NCBI GenBank assembly: GCA_958346135.1
Contig: CATVQN010000041.1
Location: 1-7,890 of the forward strand
Source: an uncultured Eubacteriales bacterium
Lineage (GTDB): Bacteria; Bacillota; Clostridia; Monoglobales; Monoglobaceae
Reading direction: 5' to 3'
Length of the DNA stretch: 7,890 nt
In this document: positions 1 through 5,765 of the stretch, in pieces
How positions within the stretch are numbered: the stretch's first letter is position 1
How the letters are laid out: each line of letters opens with the position of its first letter
Program-made: the position numbers and the translations under genes
The notes under the pieces: generated by a model
What the model was told of the DNA's origin: nothing
The model's input: the letters and a program-made list of their open reading frames with translations, nothing else
The model's database searches: none

Positions 1-2
1 TG

Positions 3-317
3 CTAAAGGCGAAAGGAAGTACGGTCTTTAACGAGACTATTTTTGAAAACCGCTTTAAACATGTGGGCGAATTTTTGCGAATGGGAGCCGATGTCCGAAT
101 TGAGGGAATGAATGCCATTGTTCACGGTGTTCGCCGGCTTCACGGAGCGGAGGTTCAGGCCGCAGATCTCAGAGGCGGCGCCGGCTTGGTGATTGCCGGG
201 CTCAGCGCAGAGGGCAAAACGCTTTTGACCGGCGCTGAGCATATCTGCCGGGGCTACGTGAAAATCGACGAGGCCTTCCGGCAGCTGGGTGCCCGGGTGG
301 AATGGACGGAGGACTAG
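3..317 (+). CDS. murA: UDP-N-acetylglucosamine 1-carboxyvinyltransferase, C-terminal part
   Basis: This is the last 104 residues of MurA; the 5' end lies outside the window. MurA transfers the enolpyruvyl group of phosphoenolpyruvate to UDP-GlcNAc in the cytoplasm, the first committed step of peptidoglycan synthesis. The visible part matches the end of the EPSP-synthase/MurA fold: ENRFKHVGEFLRMGAD, then AADLRGGAGLVIAGLSAEG, which contains the conserved Asp-Leu-Arg of the active-site region, then the ICRGY segment corresponding to the family's DRGY, and the usual short tail after the last helix. The stop is TAG at 315-317. The gene reads toward divIB and ftsZ on the same strand, with a 133-base gap, as expected in a Clostridia division and cell-wall cluster. 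Nothing looks damaged. Paralogues (MurA1/MurA2, also called MurZ) cannot be told apart from this fragment. Confidence 0.93.
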   Translation, partial: LKAKGSTVFNETIFENRFKHVGEFLRMGADVRIEGMNAIVHGVRRLHGAEVQAADLRGGAGLVIAGLSAEGKTLLTGAEHICRGYVKIDEAFRQLGARVEWTED

Positions 318-450
318 GATTGCCGAGTATTTTAACGCAGAGGGAGTGAAAATTTACCTCTGGAAATCGGTATTTGGATTGAAATAATCGGCCTGGCCGG
401 GCGCCTGACGCCCGCCGGTGGGGACAAGCCCTTTTAAAGGAGTGAAAGCA

Positions 451-1605
451 ATGAGAAGAAAAACGGGACACTCTTCCGGTTCCCGGCTGAAAAAGATGAT
501 TCTGGCTTTGATTATCGTGGGGATCGGCACGGGAATCGGAATGCTATTTACCCCCTTTTTTCATATAAGCGAAGTTTATTGCGAAGGCAATAATCGGATT
601 GCCCGGGAGGAAATTCTTGAGGCGGCGCAGGTGCAGGCCGGAAAGAATATCTTTTTGCAGCGGATTTCGGAAATCAGGAAACGTGTCGCTGCGGTTCCCA
701 TGGTGGAAAAGGTTCATGTTAATCGAGTTTTTCCAAATAAAATTCGGATTTTGGTTACCGAATGTGTTCCGGCGGCCTGTATCTATACCGATCATCGGTT
801 TGCGGTGCTGGATCTCTCCGGCAAGGTGCTCGAGATGGTCGATGACGGCCGGGTAGAAAAGCTGGTTGCCATGTATACGCCGGCAAAGGTGGAAACGGAA
901 AAGGCGGATCAGAAAGAGAAAACGGACGAAAAATCGGATGAATCCGGCGAAACCCCAAATCCTTCTGCGACGCCCGGACCTTCTGCGACACCGGAGCCGA
1001 CTGCGGATTCTGCATCGGATAAAGAGGAAGGCGAGAATTTAGAAAAACAGCAGGATTCGGAGAAAGAACAAAAGGAATCGGAGCCGGCGCAGGAAGAGAC
1101 GGTGGAGATGCCTTATCGGGTACCGGTGGTGGTCGGCTTGGGACTGGAAAAGCCGGAGCCGGGAAAAACGGCAGACAGCAGAGAGCGGGACAAGCTGAGT
1201 CAGGCGTTGGACGCTTTTCGTTGTCTGGAAAAGACGGGATTGTTAGAGCGTGCGACTTATTTGGATTTGACCAATATCAATGACGTTGTTCTTGTAATTG
1301 AAAATCGGCTTCAGGTGCAGCTGGGAACGCTGCATAACATGGAATACCGCAGCACCTTTCTTGCCAAGGTGATTAACGAGCGAATCGGTGCCGCTGAGGA
1401 GGCGGTGATGGATTATCGAGGTGCGGATATCTACGTCCGTCCTCCGGAGGATGGAAAAGCCAGAATGATACCAAAACCCAGTTCTGCGCCGAAATCCGGT
1501 ACAGAACCTGCGGCATCTTCTGCTCCGTCGGCAAAACCGACCGAAACGGCAGACAGGGAAACAGACCGGGAAGAAAACGAGGACGAAAGTGAAAATGTAA
1601 CATAA
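451..1605 (+). CDS. divIB: Cell division protein FtsQ/DivIB with a long charged insertion
   Basis: This 384-residue bitopic membrane protein of the divisome is expected to work with FtsL/DivIC and FtsB outside the membrane. Residues 1-15 are basic and cytoplasmic, and residues 16-33 form one transmembrane helix. A POTRA domain follows at about 38-106 (SEVYCEGNNRIAREEIL through VHVNRVFPNKIRILVTE). The beta domain starts at about 107 (AACIYTDHRFAVLDLSGKVLE). It is interrupted at about 135-218 by a Lys/Glu/Pro-rich low-complexity stretch with a PSATPG/PSATPE tandem repeat, and resumes at MPYRVPVVVGL, ending near IYVRPPEDG (about 335). A Ser/Ala/Pro then acidic tail fills 338-384. Typical DivIB is nearer 260 residues. 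I chose ATG 451 because AAAGGAG at 436-442 sits 8 bases upstream; the in-frame GTG at 418 has no such site. It lies between murA and ftsZ, as in other Firmicutes. The family call is firm; the insertion boundaries are approximate. Confidence 0.9.
   Translation: MRRKTGHSSGSRLKKMILALIIVGIGTGIGMLFTPFFHISEVYCEGNNRIAREEILEAAQVQAGKNIFLQRISEIRKRVAAVPMVEKVHVNRVFPNKIRILVTECVPAACIYTDHRFAVLDLSGKVLEMVDDGRVEKLVAMYTPAKVETEKADQKEKTDEKSDESGETPNPSATPGPSATPEPTADSASDKEEGENLEKQQDSEKEQKESEPAQEETVEMPYRVPVVVGLGLEKPEPGKTADSRERDKLSQALDAFRCLEKTGLLERATYLDLTNINDVVLVIENRLQVQLGTLHNMEYRSTFLAKVINERIGAAEEAVMDYRGADIYVRPPEDGKARMIPKPSSAPKSGTEPAASSAPSAKPTETADRETDREENEDESENVT
961..996 (+). repeat. 18-base tandem duplication in divIB
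   Basis: Two adjacent 18-base units, at 961-978 and 979-996, encode PSATPG and PSATPE. A partial third unit (PTA) follows. The units differ at only a few bases, which suggests local duplication inside the disordered insertion of DivIB. It is in frame and does not disturb the gene. Confidence 0.7.
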
Positions 1606-1639
1606 ATGTAATATTATTTTAAAAAAAATGAAAAATAAC

Positions 1640-1677
1640 TTTACAAAATTAAAATATGTGGTATAATAGAGTATAAT
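1640..1677 (+). promoter_or_regulatory. Sigma-A promoter(s) of ftsZ with two -10 boxes
   Basis: A -35 TTTACA at 1640-1645 is followed after 16 bases by a perfect TATAAT at 1662-1667. That -10 is preceded by TGG, which makes it an extended -10 (TGnTATAAT). A second perfect TATAAT lies ten bases further on, at 1672-1677. The sequence from 1606 to 1639 is almost all A and T and could act as an UP element. Transcription would start near 1674 and/or 1684, giving a leader of about 55-65 bases before the ftsZ GTG. The second box has no clear -35 of its own. Confidence 0.8.
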
Positions 1678-1738
1678 GTAATGGAAGACAAGAATGATAA
1701 GGCATAGAAGAGAGACGAATGCATAAGGAGGAAGAAGC

Positions 1739-2926
1739 GTGTTTCAGTTTGATACAGAGAATGTAAATCCCGCGCAGATTAAGGTTGTCGGCGTTGGCGG
1801 CGGCGGTAACAATGCGGTAAATAGAATGATTGAGGCTCAGGTAAAGTGCGTAGAATTTATTGCTGTCAATACGGACAAGCAGGATTTGACCCTTTCCGCT
1901 GCATCCCAGAAGATCCAGATCGGTGAAAAGATTACCAAAGGTCTTGGCGCAGGTGCTGTGCCGGAAATCGGTAAAAAGGCGGCCGAGGAAAGCCGCGACG
2001 AGATTGCGCAGGCTATCAAAGGTGCGGATATGGTGTTTGTGACAGCCGGTATGGGCGGCGGAACCGGAACCGGTGCAGCCCCGATTGTTGCTGAGGTTGC
2101 GAAAGAGATGGGTGTGCTGACCGTTGGTATTGTAACCAAGCCGTTCTGGTTTGAGGGTAAGACCCGCCAGCAAAACAGTGATGAGGGCATTAAGAACCTG
2201 ATGGAGGCAGTGGATACTCTGGTGGTGATTCCCAATGACAAGCTGTTGGAGATTGCGGAGAACCGTACCCCGCTTATGGAGTCCTTTAGAATGGCGGATG
2301 ACATACTCAGACAGGGTGTACAGGGTATTTCCGACCTGATTTCCCGCCCCGGTCTTATCAGTCTGGACTTTGCGGATATTAAAACGATTATGAAGGACAC
2401 CGGCTTTGCCCATATGGGAATCGGCAGTGCCAGCGGTGAAACCCGTGCCGAGGAGGCCGCCAAAAAGGCGATACATAGTCCTCTTCTGGAGACCACTATT
2501 GAGGGTGCAAAGGGTGTTATCCTGAATGTGACCGGCGGCAGTGATTTGGGTATCTTAGAGGTTAAGACTGCTGCAGAGCTGGTGGAAGAAGCGGCAGATG
2601 AGGATGCCAATATTATCATTGGTGCGATTATCGATGAGGATATGGGTGACGAAATCCAGATTACGGTGATTGCGACCGGATTTAAGGGTAATGCGCCTCA
2701 GGATGCTGAGAAACAGGACAATTCCTTTGACAGTTTTTTGAGCCGGTTCGGAAACGGCGGAAATATTAACCGCGGTGGTGCCACCGCATCGCCCAGTGCA
2801 GCGTCTTCTGCGAGTCGGTCCTCGGACAGAAGCCCATCGTCTACCAATCTTTTCAGTAAGTTTGGCGAGGATGACGGTATTGATGTTCCGGTATTCCTCC
2901 GGAACCGAAATAATAACAATAAATAA
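1739..2926 (+). CDS. ftsZ: Cell division GTPase FtsZ
   Basis: FtsZ is the tubulin-like GTPase that polymerises into the Z ring at midcell and, in spore formers, at the polar septum. The protein has 395 residues. The N-terminal GTPase domain shows VVGVGGGGNNAVNRM at 16-30, the tubulin signature GMGGGTGTGAAP at 104-115, and the usual EIAENRTPLMESF stretch at about 171-183. The T7 (synergy) loop reads GLISLDFADI at 205-214: both acidic residues (D210, D213) are present, but the usual Asn two places before the first Asp is Ser208. The C-terminal subdomain ends near IATGFKG (311-317). A Ser/Asn-rich linker follows (about 322-375), then the conserved tail peptide IDVPVFLRNR (381-390), the docking site for partners such as FtsA, SepF, EzrA or ZapA. 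The start is GTG with AAGGAGG at 1725-1731, seven bases upstream. It has its own strong promoter. No ftsA lies beside it in this window. Confidence 0.98.
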   Translation: MFQFDTENVNPAQIKVVGVGGGGNNAVNRMIEAQVKCVEFIAVNTDKQDLTLSAASQKIQIGEKITKGLGAGAVPEIGKKAAEESRDEIAQAIKGADMVFVTAGMGGGTGTGAAPIVAEVAKEMGVLTVGIVTKPFWFEGKTRQQNSDEGIKNLMEAVDTLVVIPNDKLLEIAENRTPLMESFRMADDILRQGVQGISDLISRPGLISLDFADIKTIMKDTGFAHMGIGSASGETRAEEAAKKAIHSPLLETTIEGAKGVILNVTGGSDLGILEVKTAAELVEEAADEDANIIIGAIIDEDMGDEIQITVIATGFKGNAPQDAEKQDNSFDSFLSRFGNGGNINRGGATASPSAASSASRSSDRSPSSTNLFSKFGEDDGIDVPVFLRNRNNNNK

Positions 2927-2937
2927 CAGAATTTTAA

Positions 2938-2965
2938 AAGAGACACAGCTCTGACTGTGTCTCTT
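2938..2965. terminator. Bidirectional intrinsic terminator between ftsZ and sigF
   Basis: A perfect 11-base stem (2938-2948 paired with 2955-2965, AAGAGACACAG and its complement) encloses a six-base loop. It lies 12 bases after the ftsZ stop and 20 bases after the sigF stop on the other strand. Read toward the left (sigF operon) it is followed by TTTAAAATT; read toward the right (ftsZ) it is followed by ATTCTATAT, a weaker T-rich tract. It probably ends both convergent transcripts, more efficiently the sigF one. Confidence 0.8.
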
Positions 2966-2984
2966 ATTCTATATAAAAACCATA

Positions 2985-3737
2985 TCAACCTTTCTTTTTT
3001 TCTCTCGAATCCGTGAGACGTTCCCGCATTCGCAGCAGGAGTTTTTTCTCAATCCTTGAGACTTGCACCTGAGAGATTCCCAGCTTTTCCGCAATTTGGG
3101 ACTGCGTTTTCTGTTTAAAATACCGCATCCAGATGATTTTCTGATCTCGCAAATCGAATTCGGACAAAAGCTGGCGCAGAACCAGCTTATCTACAATTTC
3201 TGCTTCATAATCTGTATCACTCTCCAAACGCTCTATCAAAGGGCGGTTTTCTCGGCTGCCGTCATCGGCGGCGGCATAAAGGGACTCCGGACGGATCCCC
3301 GCTTCCATGGCAACGGAGAGCTCTGCCGGAGAAATCTCCATTTTTTCCGCAATTTCGCACAGCGTTGGTTCTGTCCCGTTTAGGGTTGTAAGCTGTTCCT
3401 TGACAGCCATAGCCTTTGAGGCGGTTTCTTTTAAGGTGCGGCTTACCTTGATCATGCCGTCATCCCGGATAAATCGTTTGATCTCTCCCATAATCATAGG
3501 CACTGCATAAGTGGAAAACTTTACGCCATAGCTGCAATCAAACTTTTGTACGGCTTTAATCAGTCCAATGCAGCCTACCTGAAACAAATCCTCAGGCTCC
3601 TGGCCACGCCCTAAAAAACGGCGGACCACGCTATGTACCAGTCCGGTGTTTTGCTGAACTAAAAGATCCTGTGCACTGCGGTCGCCTTGTGCGGCACGCT
3701 TTAACAGTACTTCGTTGGTCTGTGTATGTTCATACAT
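2985..3737 (-). CDS. sigF: Sporulation sigma factor F (SpoIIAC)
   Basis: Sigma-F directs RNA polymerase to early forespore genes after the asymmetric septum forms. The 250-residue protein has the compact sigma-70 layout without region 1: region 2 at about 30-97 (LFQVGCIGLIKAV, FSTYAVPMIMGEIKRFIRDDG), region 3 at about 98-172 (IKVSRTLKE, LCEIAEKMEIS) and region 4 at about 185-236, with the helix-turn-helix TQSQIAEKLGISQVQVSRIE at 211-230. Sigma-F and sigma-G are close paralogues; the preceding spoIIAA and spoIIAB decide for sigma-F. I chose the ATG at 3737 because it overlaps the spoIIAB stop by eight bases (ATGTATGA) and has GGAATGGA just upstream. A TTG at 3752 would add five residues. Its activity should be blocked by SpoIIAB binding and released by dephosphorylated SpoIIAA. 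The length and motifs are normal for the family. Confidence 0.93.
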   Translation of the reverse strand: MYEHTQTNEVLLKRAAQGDRSAQDLLVQQNTGLVHSVVRRFLGRGQEPEDLFQVGCIGLIKAVQKFDCSYGVKFSTYAVPMIMGEIKRFIRDDGMIKVSRTLKETASKAMAVKEQLTTLNGTEPTLCEIAEKMEISPAELSVAMEAGIRPESLYAAADDGSRENRPLIERLESDTDYEAEIVDKLVLRQLLSEFDLRDQKIIWMRYFKQKTQSQIAEKLGISQVQVSRIEKKLLLRMRERLTDSREKKKG

Positions 3738-4161
3738 AGAGATCCATTCCAATCCGCTTTGTCATGGTGACGGTGGTTCCCACTTCCGGCTCGGAATCTA
3801 CGTCCAGCGTATCCATAAAGCTTTCCATCACAGTAAATCCCATGCCGCTGCGTTCCTCGCCGGGACTGCCGGAATATAGCGGCTGCATGGCAAGTTCTAT
3901 ATCGTCAATGCCCCGCCCCTTGTCTATTACCGTCACCTCTAATTCGTCATGCCGAATCTTGCAGACAATATCCACCTCTCCCCGGCGGTCGGCGTAGCCG
4001 TGAATGATGGCGTTGGTTACCGCCTCGGAAACAGCAGTCTTAATATCCGCTAATTCCTCGCAGGTGGGATCCAGCTGTGCGGCAAATGCGCCAACCGCCG
4101 CCCGCGCAAAGGCCTCGTTTTGGCTCTTGCTGGGAAAGCTCAGCTTCATATAATTCTCCAT
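3730..4161 (-). CDS. spoIIAB: Anti-sigma F factor and serine kinase SpoIIAB
   Basis: SpoIIAB binds sigma-F and holds it inactive, and it phosphorylates SpoIIAA using ATP. The 143-residue protein is a GHKL-fold kinase. The N box ETVT-type motif reads EAVTNAIIHGY (46-56), giving the catalytic Glu46 and Mg-binding Asn50. The G1 box is DKGRGIDD (80-87), and the ATP lid and G2 box are ERSGMGFTVME (103-113). Arg20 (in AFAR) and Arg104 (in ERSGMGF) match residues known in the Bacillus subtilis protein to contact partners. The length is close to the 146 residues of B. subtilis. ATG 4161 has AAGGAGG at 4175-4169, seven bases upstream. The gene starts 16 bases after spoIIAA and overlaps sigF by eight bases, so the three products should be made in coupled amounts, which this stoichiometric switch needs. 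Confidence 0.95.
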   Translation of the reverse strand: MENYMKLSFPSKSQNEAFARAAVGAFAAQLDPTCEELADIKTAVSEAVTNAIIHGYADRRGEVDIVCKIRHDELEVTVIDKGRGIDDIELAMQPLYSGSPGEERSGMGFTVMESFMDTLDVDSEPEVGTTVTMTKRIGMDLYV

Positions 4162-4177
4162 TTTTCTACCTCCTTTT

Positions 4178-4483
4178 TCAACCGCACTCGATAATTTTTT
4201 TCAGTCCGGATAACTCCAAAACCTTGTCCACCTGCGGCTGTGCCCGAATGATCATTGTTTTTCCATTTCGTGCCTTAATCTGTTTATAGCGGCCGATAAT
4301 CATGCCCAGTCCGGAACTGTCCATAAAGGTTACGCCGGCAAAATCTAGAATCAGATTATGCACATTTTTAATCTGAATTTCCCGGTCTATGTCGCTGCGT
4401 ATTTCTTCGGCACAGCTTTGGTCAATCTCACCGGCCAGCTTTACTACCAGCGTTGTGCCAATGTATTCCATACGAATATCCAT
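4178..4483 (-). CDS. spoIIAA: Anti-sigma F factor antagonist SpoIIAA (STAS domain)
   Basis: SpoIIAA is the anti-anti-sigma factor. Unphosphorylated, it displaces sigma-F from SpoIIAB. SpoIIAB inactivates it by phosphorylation, and the membrane phosphatase SpoIIE restores it. The 101-residue protein is a single STAS domain, with GEIDQSCAEEIR near 18-29 and FMDSSGLGMIIGRYKQIKA at 53-71. By alignment with Ser58 of B. subtilis, the phosphorylated residue should be Ser56 in MDSSGLG. ATG 4483 has AAAGGAGG at 4497-4490, six bases away. An open frame continues upstream to 4660, but that part lacks family similarity and covers the intergenic promoter region. The C-terminus stops soon after LSGLKKII, about 15 residues shorter than in B. 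subtilis; the missing part is outside the fold core. It is the first gene of the spoIIA operon. Confidence 0.94.
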   Translation of the reverse strand: MDIRMEYIGTTLVVKLAGEIDQSCAEEIRSDIDREIQIKNVHNLILDFAGVTFMDSSGLGMIIGRYKQIKARNGKTMIIRAQPQVDKVLELSGLKKIIECG

Positions 4484-4585
4484 GTCGTTCCTCCTTTGTT
4501 TTTCATTCCGTTTTCTATCATAACATATATTTTTTATTTCCCATTTATTTCCATACAAGAAAAATCGACAGGAAGAGAAAAATAT
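4484..4585 (-). promoter_or_regulatory. spoIIA upstream region with one near-match Spo0A box
   Basis: The A+T-rich region before spoIIAA should hold its promoter. In Bacillus this operon is transcribed by sigma-H with Spo0A bound upstream. On the - strand I see TGTCGAT at 4570-4564, matching six of the seven bases of the 0A box TGTCGAA, about 80 bases before the start codon. I could not find a convincing sigma-H pair (AGGAAAT-type -35 and GAAT -10) at the right spacing. A TATGAT-like -10 is present but without a good -35. The promoter itself is therefore unresolved. Confidence 0.3.
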
Positions 4586-4614
4586 TTGAAAATTCTGAGA
4601 AAATGTTGTAGAAT
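4586..4614 (+). promoter_or_regulatory. Sigma-A promoter of comFC
   Basis: TTGAAA at 4586-4591 and TAGAAT at 4609-4614 are separated by 17 bases, the ideal spacing. Transcription would start near 4621, right where the ribosome binding site AAAAGGAGGG begins, so the mRNA leader would be only about 16 bases. The promoter points away from the spoIIA operon. Confidence 0.7.
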
Positions 4615-4636
4615 AAAAGCAAAAGGAGGGAGTAGC

Positions 4637-5395
4637 GTGCATCAAAAGCGGCTTTGTCACGGAGAAAAATCAATTTGGAACACGGCGGTACATTTGCTGT
4701 TTCCTTGCCGCTGCGTATTTTGCAGAAAGTTTATGCCCCTGTCTACAGATATCCCGGTCTGTTCGTTGTGTATGAAAGCCTTGCCGTTTTGCCTTGCATA
4801 TACCCGCTGTGTACGCTGCGGTAAGCCGATTGCCGAAGGGCTGCGGTATTGTGCGGACTGTGACAGGCGTGGTAATTTACCCTATATCAGAATCTGCTCG
4901 CCTTATCTTTATGAAGGCCGGGTACAAAAAGCACTGCTTATGTTCAAACGGGAGCGCTATCAAAGCTTTGCAAAGGTTTTTGCGGTACACATGCTGGCAG
5001 TGCTGCGCCATGATTGCGGTCAGGTGGCGTTTGACGGCGTAGTTTCCGTTCCGCCCCGGCTGCGGAGAATGCGCAAAGAGGGATATGATCAGGCGGCAGT
5101 TCTGGCAAAGGCGGTGGCAAAGGGCTTGTGTGTTCCGTTTCTTTCCGCCGTGATGCGGCAAAAGGAGATGCGGCAAAAGCAAAGTGCTTTGTCGGAAAGT
5201 GAGAGATTCCGCAACGCAAGGGGAAATTACTTGGCGGTAAAGCCCAAAGCTATTGCGGGAAAATGTATTTTACTGGTGGATGATATTTGTACCACCGGCG
5301 CCACCTTGCAGGAGTGCGCCGGGGTATTAAAAGCGGCGGGAGCCGCCGCAGTTTACTGCGCCACGGCGGCTACGGTGGGGAAGCAGAAGATATGA
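4637..5395 (+). CDS. comFC: ComF family protein (ComFC-type phosphoribosyltransferase fold)
   Basis: ComFC-type proteins are linked to DNA uptake and recombination in naturally competent bacteria; the exact reaction is not settled and many non-competent species keep the gene. The 252-residue protein starts with cysteine pairs typical of a double zinc ribbon: C24, C26 and C29 with C42 and C45, then C58, C61, C72 and C75 (RCVRCGK, YCADCD). A type I phosphoribosyltransferase domain follows, with the family stretch VVSVPPRLRRMRKEGYDQA at 135-153 and the PRPP-binding loop LLVDDICTTGATL at 212-224, where D215-D216 and TTGAT are intact. I chose GTG 4637 because AGGAGGG at 4624-4630 lies six bases upstream. 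The same frame is open back to 4358, but that part runs antisense through spoIIAA. It has its own promoter, diverges from spoIIA and is followed by the 5396-5804 gap. No comFA helicase gene is adjacent. Confidence 0.88.
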   Translation: MHQKRLCHGEKSIWNTAVHLLFPCRCVFCRKFMPLSTDIPVCSLCMKALPFCLAYTRCVRCGKPIAEGLRYCADCDRRGNLPYIRICSPYLYEGRVQKALLMFKRERYQSFAKVFAVHMLAVLRHDCGQVAFDGVVSVPPRLRRMRKEGYDQAAVLAKAVAKGLCVPFLSAVMRQKEMRQKQSALSESERFRNARGNYLAVKPKAIAGKCILLVDDICTTGATLQECAGVLKAAGAAAVYCATAATVGKQKI

Positions 5396-5419
5396 AGTGA
5401 AGCAGGAAGACAAAGCGTG

Positions 5420-5448
5420 CAACCAAACCAAAGGCGTGGTTGATTTTT
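5420..5448 (+). terminator. Weak hairpin after comFC, possible terminator
   Basis: CAACCA at 5420-5425 can pair with TGGTTG at 5437-5442, or AACCA at 5426-5430 with TGGTT at 5437-5441. The right arm is followed by ATTTTT. The stem is only five or six pairs and overlaps the -35 of the next promoter, so termination here would be inefficient at best. Confidence 0.25.
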
Positions 5449-5468
5449 CCGGTGGGATATGGTAGAAT
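5440..5468 (+). promoter_or_regulatory. Sigma-A promoter before the gene remnant
   Basis: TTGATT at 5440-5445 and TAGAAT at 5463-5468 are 17 bases apart, and TGG directly before the -10 makes it an extended -10. The start would be near 5475. Nothing intact is encoded directly downstream, so this was probably the promoter of the degraded oxidoreductase gene and may now add read-through into glmU. From the -10 to the following AAAAGGA it matches the comFC promoter region at 16 of 19 bases. Confidence 0.6.
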
Positions 5469-5522
5469 AAAGCTAAAAGGATAAGTGCTCTTGGAGGATC
5501 AAAAGCGTTTATAGAAGAAAAT

Positions 5523-5720
5523 ATGAAAACTGAGGTCGAAAAGAATACGATGTTGCGGTATGCGGCGGCGGAATCGCCGGCATATCTGCGGCGCTTGCCT
5601 CTGCGAGGCAGGGAAAGAAAACTGTGCTTTTCGGATGATTTTTTAAAACTCAATGTCAAAGAATTACAAAATGCGCTAAAAAAGAACGGTGTGGTTCTTC
5701 ATGAAAAAGATATTCTTTAA
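5523..5720 (+). pseudogene. Remnant of an FAD-dependent oxidoreductase (frameshift plus large internal deletion)
   Basis: Two pieces of one kind of protein appear to lie here in two frames. From 5549 to 5632 the frame reads DVAVCGGGIAGISAALAS followed by ARQGKKTVLF, a textbook N-terminal FAD-binding Rossmann motif (GGGxAGxxAA, with a strand on each side). That frame ends at TGA 5636. The preceding codons from ATG 5523 (MKTEVEK) are in another frame; adding one A to the A run at 5539-5542 would join them as MKTEVEKEYDVAV. From about 5634 the frame of ATG 5523 gives DDFLKLNVKELQNALKKNG and VVLHEKDIL, ending at TAA 5718-5720. This resembles the last helix and C-terminus of the same oxidoreductase class (PF12831-like: xDVxxLQxxLxxxGVxL). 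About 350-400 middle codons would be missing. The N-terminal assignment is strong; the C-terminal one is from memory of the family. The 65-residue frame 5523-5720 is open but mixes both pieces and is unlikely to be functional. Confidence 0.72.
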
Positions 5721-5765
5721 AAACCGGTTTCTATTACGATTGGCAGCTCTTCCATTGACCGGTCA
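5721..5765. repeat. Two perfect palindromes sharing ACCGGT, in front of glmU
   Basis: AAACCGGTTT at 5721-5730 and TGACCGGTCA at 5756-5765 are each perfect ten-base palindromes with the same ACCGGT core. Their centres are 35 bases apart. The second overlaps the -35 box of the glmU promoter, which is where a repressor would bind. They could be a paired operator; no cognate regulator is visible in the window. Confidence 0.4.

Noticed and set aside
395..418. GC-rich hairpin between murA and divIB as a terminator
   Set aside because: The six-pair stem (398-403 with 409-414) is not followed by a T tract, and genes of this cluster are usually co-transcribed. Too little to call it.
418..450. GTG 418 as the divIB start
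   Set aside because: No ribosome binding site precedes it, whereas ATG 451 has AAAGGAG at a good distance and the extra residues carry no family signal.
1649..2476. Long open frame on the - strand opposite ftsZ (275 residues)
   Set aside because: It lies antisense to a certain gene, has no ribosome binding site or recognisable domain, and its composition follows the ftsZ codon pattern. The same applies to the 260-residue frame at 1837-2619.
3738..3752. TTG 3752 as the sigF start
   Set aside because: It would add five residues with a rare start codon. ATG 3737 overlaps the spoIIAB stop and gives a length typical of sigma-F.
4358..4636. Upstream extension of the comFC frame
   Set aside because: It runs antisense through spoIIAA and across the promoters. 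The zinc ribbon begins only after GTG 4637, which has an excellent ribosome binding site.
4484..4660. Upstream extension of the spoIIAA frame
   Set aside because: The extra N-terminal residues are Phe/Ser/Asn-rich from A+T-rich intergenic DNA, and ATG 4483 has a strong AAAGGAGG.
5485..5514. Nine-codon frame GTG 5485-TAG 5514 as a leader peptide
   Set aside because: The spacing from AAAAGGA is only three bases, the peptide has no regulatory codon run, and no attenuator hairpin follows.
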